Shown: piece after piece, positions 32,722 to 41,502 of the stretch
Position numbering within the stretch: the stretch's first letter is position 1
Layout: the number at the start of each line of letters is the position of its first letter
Origin: Serpentinimonas raichei
GTDB lineage: Bacteria > Pseudomonadota > Gammaproteobacteria > Burkholderiales > Burkholderiaceae_C
Direction: 5' to 3'
NCBI RefSeq assembly: GCF_000828895.1
Contig: NZ_AP014568.1
Location: 1,123,858 to 1,187,857 of the forward strand
Length of the DNA: 64,000 nt
Program-made: the position numbers and the translations under genes
The notes under the pieces: generated by a model
What the model saw: the letters and a program-made list of their open reading frames with translations, nothing else
Database searches by the model: none
Told to the model about the DNA's origin: nothing

Positions 32722-35229
32722 ATGTCGAAATTCCTCTCACTGTTCTCCCCGCGCCTGGATTGGCGCTGGCCGGTGCGGCGCTGGCAGCGCTGGTGGCAGG
32801 GCTTGAGCCCGGTCCATCAAGACCGTCTGGTCAGCATCGTGCCCCTGATCTCGGTGCTGCTGTTTTTGGCGGCCATCGCGTCGGCATTCACCTACTTCAC
32901 ACAGCTCGAAGCGCAACGCGAACAGCAGGAGGTGACGCGCGATGTCGAGTACGCGCAGCAGCGCTTGCGGCTGCGATTGCTCGAACCCCACGAGCCCTTG
33001 CAGCGCATGGCGTTGCAAATCGTCAACCAAGAGCTCGACCCCTTTCAGTTCAGCACGGCGGCCGAACTGCTGGCCGGGCGTTTTCCCGAGCTGCTGGCGG
33101 TGAGCTGGCTCGATCAGCAAGACCGCGTGGTCGCCACCCACGCGGCGGCGCTGGCACCGGCCCAGCTCAACCGCAGCGCCGGGCAACCGGTGTTGAATGA
33201 GGAAACCGGGGGCGCCCTGGGGGTGGCGCGTGAAATCATGCAGCCGCATTTCAGCCGTCCGCTGGGCGGCTTGGGGCCCGACGCGCGCTTGCTGCTGCTG
33301 CTGCCCCTGACCCAACACGGCAGCTACCAAGGCACCTTGCTGGTCGAGTACTCGCTCGAGCTGCTGCTGCGGCTGGGCGTGCCAGGGGATGTGCGCACCC
33401 GCTATGCCGTGGCGCTGCTTGATTTGAGTGGCAACGTAATGGCCGGCAGCGTGCACCAGTTTGAACCCGACGGACTCATCTTGCTGCCTTGGACCGGGCA
33501 GCCGCGCAGCTTCCAAATGGCGGTGGCGCCGGTCGGCCCGCATCTGCAACTGCGCGCCACCGGCTACCGCATCAGCCGCGACGCCGCCGGCGAGGGGTTT
33601 TTTTGGGTGGTTGGCTCGCTCAGCCTGCTCACCATCTGGATGCTGCTGACCAACCTGCGCCACACCCGGCGCCGGCTGCAAGCGCAGCGCGCCTTGCAGT
33701 CCGAAACCTTGTTTCGGCGCGCCATGGAAAACTCCATGCTCACCGGCATGCGCGCGCTCGATCTGAACGGCCGCATCACCTACGTCAACCCGGCTTTTTG
33801 TTCCATGACCGGCTGGAGCGAGTCCGACCTGGTGGGGGCGCAGGCGCCCTTCCCCTACTGGCCCGCATCCGATGTGGACAAGCTGCACATCCGACTTGAA
33901 GACGAGCTCAGCGGCCGCACCAATGCGGGCGGTTTCGAGATGCCGGTGCAGCGCAAGAACGGCAGCACCTTTTTTGCCCGCATGTACGTCTCGCCCCTGA
34001 TCGACTCCCAAGGGCAACAAACCGGCTGGATGACCTCGATGACCGACATCAGCGAGCCCAAGCGCATCCGCGAAGAACTGGGCGCCTCCTACCGGCGCTT
34101 CACCACCGTGCTCGATACGCTGGACCAGGCGGTGTCGGTGGCGCCCCTGAACAGCACCGAGTTGCTGTTTGCCAACCGCATGTACCAGACATGGTTCGGC
34201 TCCACCGCCGACGGGCATCGGCAGTTGATCCAGTTGAGCCAGCGCAGCGGCGCCACCCGCCCCGATGGCGAAGACCACCAGTCGGATGGCCTCGCGGGAC
34301 TGCCCACCGACACCTTGTTTGAGGCCACCACCGACCATGCCGAGCTGTTCTTGGAAACACTCAACAAGTGGCTCGAGGTGCGCACGCGCTACCTGACTTG
34401 GGTCGATGGCCGCTTGGTGCAGATGGTGATCGCCTCCGACATCACGGCGCGGCGGCGTGCCGAGCAACAGGCCGCCCTGCAGCAAGAGCGCGCCGAGGCC
34501 GCCAGCCGCCTGATCACCATGGGCGAGATGGCCTCCAGCGTGGCGCACGAGCTCAACCAGCCCCTGACCGCCATCAGCAACTACAGCAGCGGCATGATTG
34601 CGCGCCTGCAACAGCAGCAGATCAGCGAGGCCGAGCTGCTCGAGGTGCTGCAAAAGACCGCCAAACAGGCCCAGCGCGCCGGCCAGATCATCCAGCGCAT
34701 CCGCGCCTTCGTCAAGCGCAGCGAACCCACCCCCACCCCATCGGATGCGGCGCAGATGGTGGCCAATGCGGTGGAGCTGGCCGAGATCGATTTGCGGCGC
34801 CACCTGGTGCGCCTCAACACCTATGTGGCGGCGCGCCTGCCACAACTGCTGGTGGACCCGATCCTGATCGAGCAGGTGCTGATCAACCTGCTCAAAAACG
34901 CGGGCGAAGCCATCATCCAGGCGCAGCGCCCGGTCGGGCAGCGCCAGGTGGAACTGTGCGTGACGCCGCGCCACATCGAGGGGCTGCCGGTGATCGAATT
35001 CAGCGTGCGCGACAACGGACGCGGCATCCCGCCCGAGCAGCTCGAGCGCATCTACGAGGCCTTCTACAGCACCAAAGCCGAGGGCATGGGGATAGGGCTC
35101 AAGCTGTGTCGCTCCATCGTCGAATCGCACCACGGACGGCTGCAGGCGCGCAACCTCTACAATGGGCAGGAAATCATGGGTTGTGAGTTCAGCTTCTGGA
35201 TTCCTACGCTGGCTGCCCTCAACCCCTGA
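32722..35229 (+). CDS. Membrane sensor histidine kinase with PAS domain (FixL/DctB-like kinase core)
   Basis: 835 residues. The first membrane helix (about 35-58, SIVPLISVLLFLAAIASAF), a periplasmic domain of about 230 residues and a second helix (near 295, VVGSLSLLTIWMLL) are followed by a PAS domain (LDLNGRITYVNPAFCSMTGW) and probably a second degenerate PAS. The kinase core has H-box VAHELNQPLTAISNYS with His609, then NLLKNAGEAI, DNGRGIPP and GMGIGLKLCRSIVE. The ATG at 32722 is taken because the region before it is AT-rich and non-coding in look. Divergent from aceE and followed 57 bases later by its likely partner regulator, it probably tunes pyruvate dehydrogenase or carbon flux; the signal is unknown. 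Confidence 0.9.
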   Translation: MSKFLSLFSPRLDWRWPVRRWQRWWQGLSPVHQDRLVSIVPLISVLLFLAAIASAFTYFTQLEAQREQQEVTRDVEYAQQRLRLRLLEPHEPLQRMALQIVNQELDPFQFSTAAELLAGRFPELLAVSWLDQQDRVVATHAAALAPAQLNRSAGQPVLNEETGGALGVAREIMQPHFSRPLGGLGPDARLLLLLPLTQHGSYQGTLLVEYSLELLLRLGVPGDVRTRYAVALLDLSGNVMAGSVHQFEPDGLILLPWTGQPRSFQMAVAPVGPHLQLRATGYRISRDAAGEGFFWVVGSLSLLTIWMLLTNLRHTRRRLQAQRALQSETLFRRAMENSMLTGMRALDLNGRITYVNPAFCSMTGWSESDLVGAQAPFPYWPASDVDKLHIRLEDELSGRTNAGGFEMPVQRKNGSTFFARMYVSPLIDSQGQQTGWMTSMTDISEPKRIREELGASYRRFTTVLDTLDQAVSVAPLNSTELLFANRMYQTWFGSTADGHRQLIQLSQRSGATRPDGEDHQSDGLAGLPTDTLFEATTDHAELFLETLNKWLEVRTRYLTWVDGRLVQMVIASDITARRRAEQQAALQQERAEAASRLITMGEMASSVAHELNQPLTAISNYSSGMIARLQQQQISEAELLEVLQKTAKQAQRAGQIIQRIRAFVKRSEPTPTPSDAAQMVANAVELAEIDLRRHLVRLNTYVAARLPQLLVDPILIEQVLINLLKNAGEAIIQAQRPVGQRQVELCVTPRHIEGLPVIEFSVRDNGRGIPPEQLERIYEAFYSTKAEGMGIGLKLCRSIVESHHGRLQARNLYNGQEIMGCEFSFWIPTLAALNP

Positions 35230-35286
35230 TGCCCACAGGCCAGTGCCCCGTACCGGGCAGGCCCACCGAGATCGAGAAGGCGACAA

Positions 35287-35910
35287 ATGAGTGTGATGGC
35301 AAAGCGCGGTTTGGTTTATGTGGTGGATGACGATGAGGCTGTGCGCGACTCGTTGCAGTGGTTGCTCGAAGGCAAAAACTACCGGGTGCGCTGCTTCGAA
35401 TCGGCCGAGGCCTTTTTGAGCTGCTACGACCCGCGTGAAGTGGCCTGTTTGTTGGCCGACATCCGCATGGGCGGCATGACCGGTATGGAGTTGCAAGACC
35501 GGCTGCTGGAGCGCCGCTCCCCGCTCCCCGTCGTTTTCATCACCGGCCATGGCGATGTGCCGATGGCGGTGCAGACGATGAAAAAAGGCGCGCTCGATTT
35601 CATCCAAAAGCCCTTCAATGAGCCCCAGCTCATGGGCTTGGTCGATCGCATGCTGGAGGCGGCGCGCAGCGCCTTTGCCGAGCACCAGCAAGCTGCCAGC
35701 CGCGAGGCCCTGATGGCCAGACTGACCGGGCGCGAATCGCAGGTGCTCGAGCGCATCGTGGCCGGCCGGCTCAACAAGCAAATCGCCGACGATTTGAACA
35801 TCAGCATCAAAACGGTGGAGGCACACCGCGCCAACATCATGGAAAAGCTCGGCACCAACACGGTCGCTGATTTGCTTAAGATCGCCCTCGGCCCTGGTGC
35901 CAAATCCTGA
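35287..35910 (+). CDS. FixJ/NarL-type response regulator with LuxR helix-turn-helix
   Basis: 207 residues. The receiver domain (about 8-125) has DDDEAVRDSL, phospho-acceptor Asp58 in LLADIRMGGMTG, Thr in FITGHGDVPMAVQ and Lys in FIQKPF. The C-terminal LuxR-type HTH reads LTGRESQVLERIVAGRLNKQ and IADDLNISIKTVEAHRANIM. Preceded by GAGAAGG at a good distance. Pairs with the upstream kinase; likely DNA targets include the divergent aceE region. Confidence 0.93.
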   Translation: MSVMAKRGLVYVVDDDEAVRDSLQWLLEGKNYRVRCFESAEAFLSCYDPREVACLLADIRMGGMTGMELQDRLLERRSPLPVVFITGHGDVPMAVQTMKKGALDFIQKPFNEPQLMGLVDRMLEAARSAFAEHQQAASREALMARLTGRESQVLERIVAGRLNKQIADDLNISIKTVEAHRANIMEKLGTNTVADLLKIALGPGAKS

Positions 35911-35940
35911 TTTAGAATTTACTCCCCCCGGTTTTTTGCA

Positions 35941-36801
35941 ATGACTGCTCAACTGATCGACGGCGTGGCGCTGTCGCGCCAACTGCGCGCCGAACTCACC
36001 CAGCGCACCCGCACGCTCACCGCCCTGGGCCAGCAGCCTGGCCTGGCGGTGCTGCTGGTCGGCGATGACCCGGCCAGCCAGGTGTATGTGCGCAACAAGG
36101 TCAAGGCCTGCGCCGAGGCCGGCATCCACTCGCTGCTGGAGCGGCACCCGGCCAGCCTGAGCGAGGCCGAGTTGCTGGCGCGCATCAACGCCCTCAACGC
36201 CGACCCGCGCATCCACGGCATCTTGGTGCAACTGCCGCTGCCGCCGCAGATCGAGGCGCAGCGCGTGATCGAAGCCATCAGCCCCGCCAAGGATGTGGAC
36301 GGTTTTCACATCGCCAGCGCCGGAGCGCTGCTGGTCGGCCAGCCCGGTTTCTGGCCCTGCACCCCCTACGGCTGCCTAAAAATGCTGGAGCACATCGGCT
36401 TTGATTTGCGCGGCAAGCACGCGGTGGTGATCGGGCGCAGCAACATCGTGGGCAAACCGATGGCGCTGCTGCTGCTGCAGCGCGACGCCACCGTCACCGT
36501 CTGCCACTCGCGCACCCCCAACCTCAAGGCCCACACCCTGCAAGCCGATGTGATCGTGGCCGCAGTGGGCAAGGCCGGCCTGCTCACGCGCGACATGGTC
36601 AAGCCCGGTGCCGTGGTGCTCGACGTGGGCATGAACCGCGACGCCGCCGGCAAGCTGTGCGGCGATGTGGATTTTGCGGGCGTGCAAGAGGTAGCCGGCT
36701 ACCTCACGCCGGTGCCCGGCGGCGTTGGGCCCATGACCATCACCATGCTGCTGGCCAACACGGTGCAGGCGGCCGAGCGCGCCGCCGATCTGAACGGCTA
36801 G
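35941..36801 (+). CDS. folD: Bifunctional methylenetetrahydrofolate dehydrogenase/cyclohydrolase
   Basis: 286 residues. Interconverts 5,10-methylene- and 10-formyl-tetrahydrofolate with NADP. Signatures are [14 protein letters not shown] (catalytic Lys), [36 protein letters not shown] and [18 protein letters not shown]. Starts 30 bases after the response regulator and ends one base before the convergent greA stop. Confidence 0.97.
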   Translation: MTAQLIDGVALSRQLRAELTQRTRTLTALGQQPGLAVLLVGDDPASQVYVRNKVKACAEAGIHSLLERHPASLSEAELLARINALNADPRIHGILVQLPLPPQIEAQRVIEAISPAKDVDGFHIASAGALLVGQPGFWPCTPYGCLKMLEHIGFDLRGKHAVVIGRSNIVGKPMALLLLQRDATVTVCHSRTPNLKAHTLQADVIVAAVGKAGLLTRDMVKPGAVVLDVGMNRDAAGKLCGDVDFAGVQEVAGYLTPVPGGVGPMTITMLLANTVQAAERAADLNG

Positions 36802-36802
36802 C

Positions 36803-37279
36803 TCACTGGTAGCGCACCGCCACGATCTCGTAGCGCTTGACGCCGCCCGGGGCTTGCACCTCGGCCACGTCGCCCTCCTCTTTGCCAATCAGGGCGCGCG
36901 CGATCGGGCTCGAGATGTTGATCAGGCCCTGCTTGAGGTCGGCTTCGTCCTCGCCCACGATCTGGTACGTAACCGCCGCACCGCTGCGCTCGTCTTCGAG
37001 CTCGACCGTGGCCCCAAACACCACCCGACCACCGCCGTCGGTGGCTGCCGGGTCGATCACTTGCGCCATGGCCAGCTTGCTCTCGATTTCGGCGATGCGC
37101 CCTTCGATGAAGCCCTGGCGCTCTTTGGCAGCGTCGTAGTCGGCGTTTTCGCTCAGGTCGCCTTGCGCACGCGCCTCGGAGATGGCGTTGATGACGGCCG
37201 GCCGGTCTTTGGTTTTTAGGCGCTGCAGCTCGGTTTTAAGCAAATCGGCGCCGCGCTGGGTCACAGGAATGGTGGGCAT
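36803..37279 (-). CDS. greA: Transcript cleavage factor GreA
   Basis: 158 residues. Rescues backtracked RNA polymerase by stimulating RNA cleavage. The N-terminal coiled coil carries the tip acids in [18 protein letters not shown], and the C-terminal FKBP-like domain has [19 protein letters not shown]. The ATG at 37279 ([15 protein letters not shown]) fits the family; the frame is open further upstream but non-family. The 97-base gap to tsaD holds a strong leader hairpin and a possible CATAAT -10. Confidence 0.95.
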   Translation of the reverse strand: MPTIPVTQRGADLLKTELQRLKTKDRPAVINAISEARAQGDLSENADYDAAKERQGFIEGRIAEIESKLAMAQVIDPAATDGGGRVVFGATVELEDERSGAAVTYQIVGEDEADLKQGLINISSPIARALIGKEEGDVAEVQAPGGVKRYEIVAVRYQ

Positions 37280-37299
37280 TGTTGCGTCTCCAAATGCGA

Positions 37300-37326
37300 A
37301 CCGCCGAGCCAGACAGACTCGGCGGT
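37300..37326 (-). promoter_or_regulatory. Perfect 9-bp hairpin in the greA leader
   Basis: Read on the minus strand, arms ACCGCCGAG and CTCGGCGGT flank a nine-base loop, ending 20 bases before the greA start. A short T-rich stretch follows rather than a true U tract. It could modulate translation or cause pausing in the leader. E. coli greA is known to have a regulated leader, but the sequences are not obviously the same. Confidence 0.45.
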
Positions 37327-37376
37327 AGATGTTCGCGATATTATGCCCGAACGCACCGGCGTTGCACGTCGCTCCC

Positions 37377-38435
37377 CTATGCCGTTGTTGGGGTGTCGAT
37401 CTGCGCCAGCGGCCAGCGCGGCCGCACGGCAAAGTTGTAGCCTTCGCCGCTGGCACCAGCGGGCAGCAAACCCGCCTGCCAGCGCATGGCGGCGGCCAAG
37501 GCGATCATGGCGCCGTTGTCGGTGCACAGGTGCAGCTCGGGGTAATGCACGCGCAGCCCCAGGCGCTCGGCGGCGGCATCGAGCTGCTGGCGCAACCGCC
37601 GGTTGGCCCCCACCCCGCCGGCCACCACCAGCCGCCGCAACCCGGTTTGCTGCAAGGCGGCAAGCGACTTTTTCACCAGCACCTCGACGATGGCGGCCTC
37701 GGTGGCCGCAGCCAGATCGGCGCGCCGCGCCTGCAGCTCAGGGCCCAGCTTGCGCGCCTGCGTGAGCACGGCGGTTTTTAGGCCAGCAAAAGAAAAATCC
37801 AAGTCGCCGCTGTGCAGCAGCGGGCGCGGCAAGGCAAACGCGCTGGCCTGGCCCTGCTCGGCCAAGCGCGCCAACGCCGGGCCGCCGGGGTAGCCCAGCC
37901 CGAGCAGCTTGGCCGATTTGTCAAAGGCTTCGCCGGCGGCGTCGTCGATGGTCTCGCCCAGCAGGTGGTAGCGCCCCACCCCCTCGACCCGCATCAGTTG
38001 CGTGTGGCCGCCCGACACCAGCAGCGCCACGAATGGAAACTCGGGCGCGTCGGCACTCAAAAAGGGCGAGAGCAAATGCCCCTCCAGGTGGTGCACGCCC
38101 AGCGTGGGCTTGCCCAGCGCCGCCGCGATGCCGCAGGCCACCCCGGCCCCGACCAGCAAGGCACCCGCCAAACCGGGCCCGCGCGTGAAGGCCACGCAGT
38201 CGATCTGCTCCAGCGTGCAACCGGCCTGCTGCAGCACCGACTGCGTGAGCGGCAGCACGCGCCGGATGTGGTCGCGGCTGGCCAGTTCGGGCACCACGCC
38301 GCCATAGGCTTGGTGCATCTGCACCTGGCTGTGCAGGGCCTGCCCCAGCAGCCGTGGCGGGGCCGCACCCGCGTCGGCCTGCACCACGGCCACCCCGGTT
38401 TCGTCGCAAGAGCTTTCGATTCCCAATATCAGCAT
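37377..38435 (-). CDS. tsaD: tRNA N6-threonylcarbamoyladenosine transferase TsaD
   Basis: 352 residues. Transfers the threonylcarbamoyl group to A37 of ANN-decoding tRNAs with TsaB/TsaE. It has the ASKHA start [18 protein letters not shown], metal-binding histidines in [44 protein letters not shown] and [15 protein letters not shown]. Starts at ATG 38435. It is divergent from the NIT-ANTAR regulator, with a 150-base gap (38436-38585) where nothing else is recognised. Confidence 0.96.
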   Translation of the reverse strand: MLILGIESSCDETGVAVVQADAGAAPPRLLGQALHSQVQMHQAYGGVVPELASRDHIRRVLPLTQSVLQQAGCTLEQIDCVAFTRGPGLAGALLVGAGVACGIAAALGKPTLGVHHLEGHLLSPFLSADAPEFPFVALLVSGGHTQLMRVEGVGRYHLLGETIDDAAGEAFDKSAKLLGLGYPGGPALARLAEQGQASAFALPRPLLHSGDLDFSFAGLKTAVLTQARKLGPELQARRADLAAATEAAIVEVLVKKSLAALQQTGLRRLVVAGGVGANRRLRQQLDAAAERLGLRVHYPELHLCTDNGAMIALAAAMRWQAGLLPAGASGEGYNFAVRPRWPLAQIDTPTTA

Positions 38436-38585
38436 GGGATGAGTGTAAGGGAGGGCGCGGCCAAGCCTGCACGGGCGGGCTCAGCGGGCGACTTGCGTGG
38501 GCTGCTGTGCAGAGCCTCCAACGGGCACAAAACTTGCTTGTGGATGTTCAACCAACCCCACGCGCCTTATGGCCACAGCACCACG

Positions 38586-39854
38586 ATGAAATCCAGCCTT
38601 TGCTTCCTGCTGGCCGCCAAGCGCGCCGAGCTGGCCGAATTGGAGCGGCTGGCGCAAAGCATTGCGCTGGCGCGCAGCACCGCCGCTTTGGTGCACGAGT
38701 TGCAGCGCGAACGCGGACTCTCCAACCTTAGCGTGCGCCATGCCGGCATGGGGCAGGCACCCCTCGATGCGCAGTTGCACCAGCAAACCCTAGGCACCGA
38801 CGATTGGGTGGCGCAATGGCTGCTGGAGTCTGAAGCCCTGATCAACGCCCCGTCGCCGCACGCCGCGCGGCTCCTGAGCCGGGTCGCCTACGCACTGCAA
38901 GGGCTGGATGCGCTGGCGCTGCTGCGCTCGCGCGTCGCGGCCAAGGCACTCAGCACCCAGCGCCTGTCGGCCGATTACGCACGGCTGATCGCCAGTTTGT
39001 TGGCGGTCGTGTTCGAAGCCGCCGACCACGCCAGCGCCCCCGAACTGCTGCGCCCGCTGGTGGCGCTGTTCAACCTGATGCAATGCAAGGAGTGGACCGG
39101 TCAGGAGCGCGCCCTGGGTGCCACCCTGTTTGCCAGCACCCAGGTGCATGCGCAGGAACAGGCGCACCTGAGCGAGCTGATCGAGGCGCAGCAGCGCTGC
39201 CTGGAGGTGTTTGAGTCCTTTGCCAGCGCCGCGCTGCTGCAGCGCTGGCAAGAGCGCCAGCGCGCCCAGCCCCTGATCGAGCGCAGCCGGTTGCGCCGCC
39301 TGCTGCTGCAAACACCTGCCGGGGGGGCGCTGGAGCCGCATCTGAGCGGGGTCTGGTTTGCCTGCTGCAGCCAGTGCATGGATGAAATGCGCCCGATCGA
39401 AGACCAATTGACGCAGGCTTTGGTCGAGCAGGCGAGCGCCTGCATGGCGCAGGTGCAAGCCGAAATCGGACAACTCGAACAGCGCCAGCGCCAGCCCCCC
39501 GAGGCCGACACCGAGCGGCTGCGCGGCAGCGCATTTTTTGAGGCCGCACCCCCTGCCCTTCAACCCGCGCCCCAAGGGCTGGCGTTTGGCCTAGAAAGGT
39601 CGGTGCTCGATCTGGTGCAAGAGCAGGGCCTAAGGCTGCAAGCCGCTGCCACCGAGCTCGAAACGCTGCGCGTCAGCCTGAACGAGCGCAAACTGATCGA
39701 GCGCGCCAAGGGCCTGCTGATGGCGCACCAGCAGCTCGATGAGCCCGCCGCACACAAAGCCCTGCGCGAGCTGGCCATGAACCAGAACAAGCGCATGGTC
39801 GATGTGGCCGAGGCGGTGCTCTCGATGAGCCACCTGCTTGCACCACGGCGGTGA
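38586..39854 (+). CDS. nasR: NIT-ANTAR transcription antiterminator, NasR-like
   Basis: About 422 residues. The N-terminal part (VHELQRERGLSNLSVRH and following helices) fits a NIT nitrate/nitrite-sensing domain. The last 55 residues are a clear ANTAR RNA-binding domain: LNERKLIERAKGLLMAHQQL then RELAMNQNKRMVDVAEAVL. In Klebsiella, NasR binds nitrate or nitrite and prevents termination in the nasF leader. The gene lies directly before such a leader here. The start is uncertain; ATG 38586 begins family-like sequence, but an in-frame ATG at about 38541 is possible. The 3' end overlaps a candidate NtrC site. Confidence 0.85.
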   Translation: MKSSLCFLLAAKRAELAELERLAQSIALARSTAALVHELQRERGLSNLSVRHAGMGQAPLDAQLHQQTLGTDDWVAQWLLESEALINAPSPHAARLLSRVAYALQGLDALALLRSRVAAKALSTQRLSADYARLIASLLAVVFEAADHASAPELLRPLVALFNLMQCKEWTGQERALGATLFASTQVHAQEQAHLSELIEAQQRCLEVFESFASAALLQRWQERQRAQPLIERSRLRRLLLQTPAGGALEPHLSGVWFACCSQCMDEMRPIEDQLTQALVEQASACMAQVQAEIGQLEQRQRQPPEADTERLRGSAFFEAAPPALQPAPQGLAFGLERSVLDLVQEQGLRLQAAATELETLRVSLNERKLIERAKGLLMAHQQLDEPAAHKALRELAMNQNKRMVDVAEAVLSMSHLLAPRR

Positions 39855-39855
39855 A
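39839..39855. promoter_or_regulatory. Candidate NtrC binding site (enhancer) for the nitrate operon
   Basis: TGCACC-N5-GGTGAA matches the NtrC half-site pair TGCACC-N5-GGTGCA at 11 of 12 positions. It overlaps the nasR stop and lies about 90 bases upstream of the sigma-54 -24 element, a normal enhancer distance. An extra half site GGTGCA is at 39873-39878. Confidence 0.55.
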
Positions 39856-39940
39856 CGCTTGGGCCCGATTCTGGTGCACCGGGGCGAAAAATAAGCGCCA
39901 GGCAGCGTCCCACCCTAGACACACCCCCTAAAACCAAGCC

Positions 39941-39956
39941 TGGCACGAAAACTGCT
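39941..39956 (+). promoter_or_regulatory. Sigma-54 (RpoN) promoter of the nitrate assimilation operon
   Basis: TGGCACGAAAACTGCT has the invariant GG and GC dinucleotides exactly ten bases apart and the full TGGCACG -24 element; the -12 element reads CTGCT against consensus TTGCW. The start of transcription should be near 39967, giving a leader of about 150 bases before nrtA. Confidence 0.75.
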
Positions 39957-39966
39957 TGCGTGATGA

Positions 39967-40116
39967 CATGGGTAAGCGCCAATGGCGGCACGAACCCGGC
40001 TCGCAGAGCAAGACGGACAACGGCGTCCCTCCCAGCCCGCTTTCAAGGCGGACACGGGAGGACGCCGTTTTTCATTTGCTGCCACGCTTCGATTGTTCAT
40101 TGTTCTAGGAGTAGTC
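39967..40116 (+). ncRNA. Attenuator leader of the nitrate operon, probable ANTAR target
   Basis: From the predicted start to the nrtA ATG the RNA contains a small hairpin GCC-AATGGC-GGC (39978-39989), whose six-base loop has A at position 1 and G at 4, the loop rule reported for ANTAR targets. Its stem is only three strong pairs. A second weak stem, GACG/CGTC (40012-40027), overlaps the 5' arm of the terminator and would compete with it. This fits an antitermination switch worked by the adjacent nasR product. The hairpin assignments need structure probing. Confidence 0.5.
40020..40072 (+). terminator. Strong intrinsic terminator in the nitrate operon leader
   Basis: Arms ACGGCGTCC-C-TCCC (40020-40033) and GGGAGGACGCCGT (40056-40068) pair with one bulged C, followed directly by five T. 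It lies 45 bases upstream of the nrtA start, downstream of the sigma-54 promoter, where an attenuator is expected. Confidence 0.85.
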
Positions 40117-41490
40117 ATGCCCCCGTTCGACCTCAGCCAGACCGAATCCAGCACGGCTGGCACACCAACCCCTGGCGGCCACAGCCCGGCCGCCTGCCAC
40201 GCACCCACTGCCGCCCAAGCAAGCACCAGCGGTGCAGACCAGCCCGGGCGCCGCAGCGCGCTGCGCCAAGGCGCCACGCTCGCTGGCGCGGCCCTGCTGG
40301 CCCATGCCGGCACTGGCCTGGTGCCCGGCCTGCGCTCGGTCGTCCATGCCCAGGGCTCTGACCGGCCCGAGATCCAGGAGGTGCGCATCGGCTTCATTCC
40401 GCTCACCGACAGCGCCTCCGTCATCATGGCCTCGGTGCTGGAGCTGGACCGCAAACACGGGGTGCGCATCGTCCTGTCCAAGGAAGCCAGTTGGGCCGGC
40501 CTGCGCGACAAGCTGCTCAACGGCGAACTGCACATGGCGCATTCGCTCTACGGCCTGATCTACGGGCTGCAACTGGGGCTGGGCGGGCCGCGCACCGATA
40601 TGTCGGTGCTGATGACGCTCAACCGCAACGGCCAGGGCATGACGCTGAGCCGCCAACTGGCCGAGCGCGGCGCGGTGGACGTGGGCACGCTGGCGCGGCT
40701 GATGGCGCGCGAGCGGCGCGAGTACACCTTTGCCCAGACCTTTCCGACCGGCACCCACGCCATGTGGCTGTACTACTGGCTGGCCAGCGCCGGTGTCAAC
40801 GCGCTGCGCGACACCAGGGTCATCACCGTGCCGCCGCCGCAGATGGTGGCCAATATGCGCGTCGGCAACATGGACGGATTCTGCGTCGGCGAACCCTGGA
40901 ACCACCGCGCCATCGTGGACCGCATCGGCATCACGGCCGCCAACACCCAGGACGTGTGGCCCGATCACCCCGAGAAAGTGCTGGGCGCGCGCGCCGACTT
41001 CGTGCGCCGCCACCCCCACACCGCGCGCGCCGTGATGATGGCGGTGCTCGAAGCCAGCCGCTGGATCGAGGCCAGCCTGCAAAACAAGCTGCGCATGGCC
41101 GAGACCATCGCCGCCCGCCCCTTTGTCAACACCAGCGTCGATGTGATCCGCGACCGCATTCTGGGGCGCTACCAAAACGGCCTCGGGCGCACCTGGGACG
41201 ACCCGAACCACATGAAGTTCTTTGACGGCGGCGCAGTCAACTTCCCGTTCCTCTCCGACGGCATGTGGTTCCTGACCCAGTTCAAACGCTGGGGCCTGCT
41301 GCGCGAGCACCCCAACTACCTGCAAGTGGCGCAGCAGATCAACCAGATCGAGCTCTACCGTCAGGCCGCGACGCAACTCAACATCAGTGTGCCGCGCGAA
41401 CCACTGCGCAGCAGCACCCTGATGGATGGGGTGGTCTGGAACGGCCGCGACCCGGCGCGCTACGCCGACAGCTTTGCCATCCGGACTTAA
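40117..41490 (+). CDS. nrtA: ABC nitrate transporter, substrate-binding protein (NrtA/NasF type)
   Basis: 457 residues. Binds nitrate/nitrite in the periplasm for import. After an unusually long 40-residue leader there is an arginine pair and hydrophobic segment (GRRSALRQGATLAGAALL), possibly a Tat signal. The mature protein has VRIGFIPLTDSASVIMAS, ELHMAHSLYGLIYGLQLG, TFPTGTHAMWLYYWLASAG and VGNMDGFCVGEPWNHRAI, all typical of NrtA/CmpA. The ATG at 40117 follows TAGGAG. First gene after the attenuator. Confidence 0.95.
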   Translation: MPPFDLSQTESSTAGTPTPGGHSPAACHAPTAAQASTSGADQPGRRSALRQGATLAGAALLAHAGTGLVPGLRSVVHAQGSDRPEIQEVRIGFIPLTDSASVIMASVLELDRKHGVRIVLSKEASWAGLRDKLLNGELHMAHSLYGLIYGLQLGLGGPRTDMSVLMTLNRNGQGMTLSRQLAERGAVDVGTLARLMARERREYTFAQTFPTGTHAMWLYYWLASAGVNALRDTRVITVPPPQMVANMRVGNMDGFCVGEPWNHRAIVDRIGITAANTQDVWPDHPEKVLGARADFVRRHPHTARAVMMAVLEASRWIEASLQNKLRMAETIAARPFVNTSVDVIRDRILGRYQNGLGRTWDDPNHMKFFDGGAVNFPFLSDGMWFLTQFKRWGLLREHPNYLQVAQQINQIELYRQAATQLNISVPREPLRSSTLMDGVVWNGRDPARYADSFAIRT

Positions 41491-41502
41491 GGAGCACACA
41501 CC

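Noticed and set aside
32737..36309. A long minus-strand open frame opposite the kinase, regulator and folD
   Set aside because: It lies entirely across well-supported genes on the other strand and shows no domain-like sequence.
39950..39977. Hairpin GCTTGC ... GGTAAGC with an ATGACA loop as the first ANTAR stem-loop
   Set aside because: Its 5' arm lies within the sigma-54 -12 element, upstream of the predicted start, so it would not be transcribed, and loop position 4 is A instead of G.
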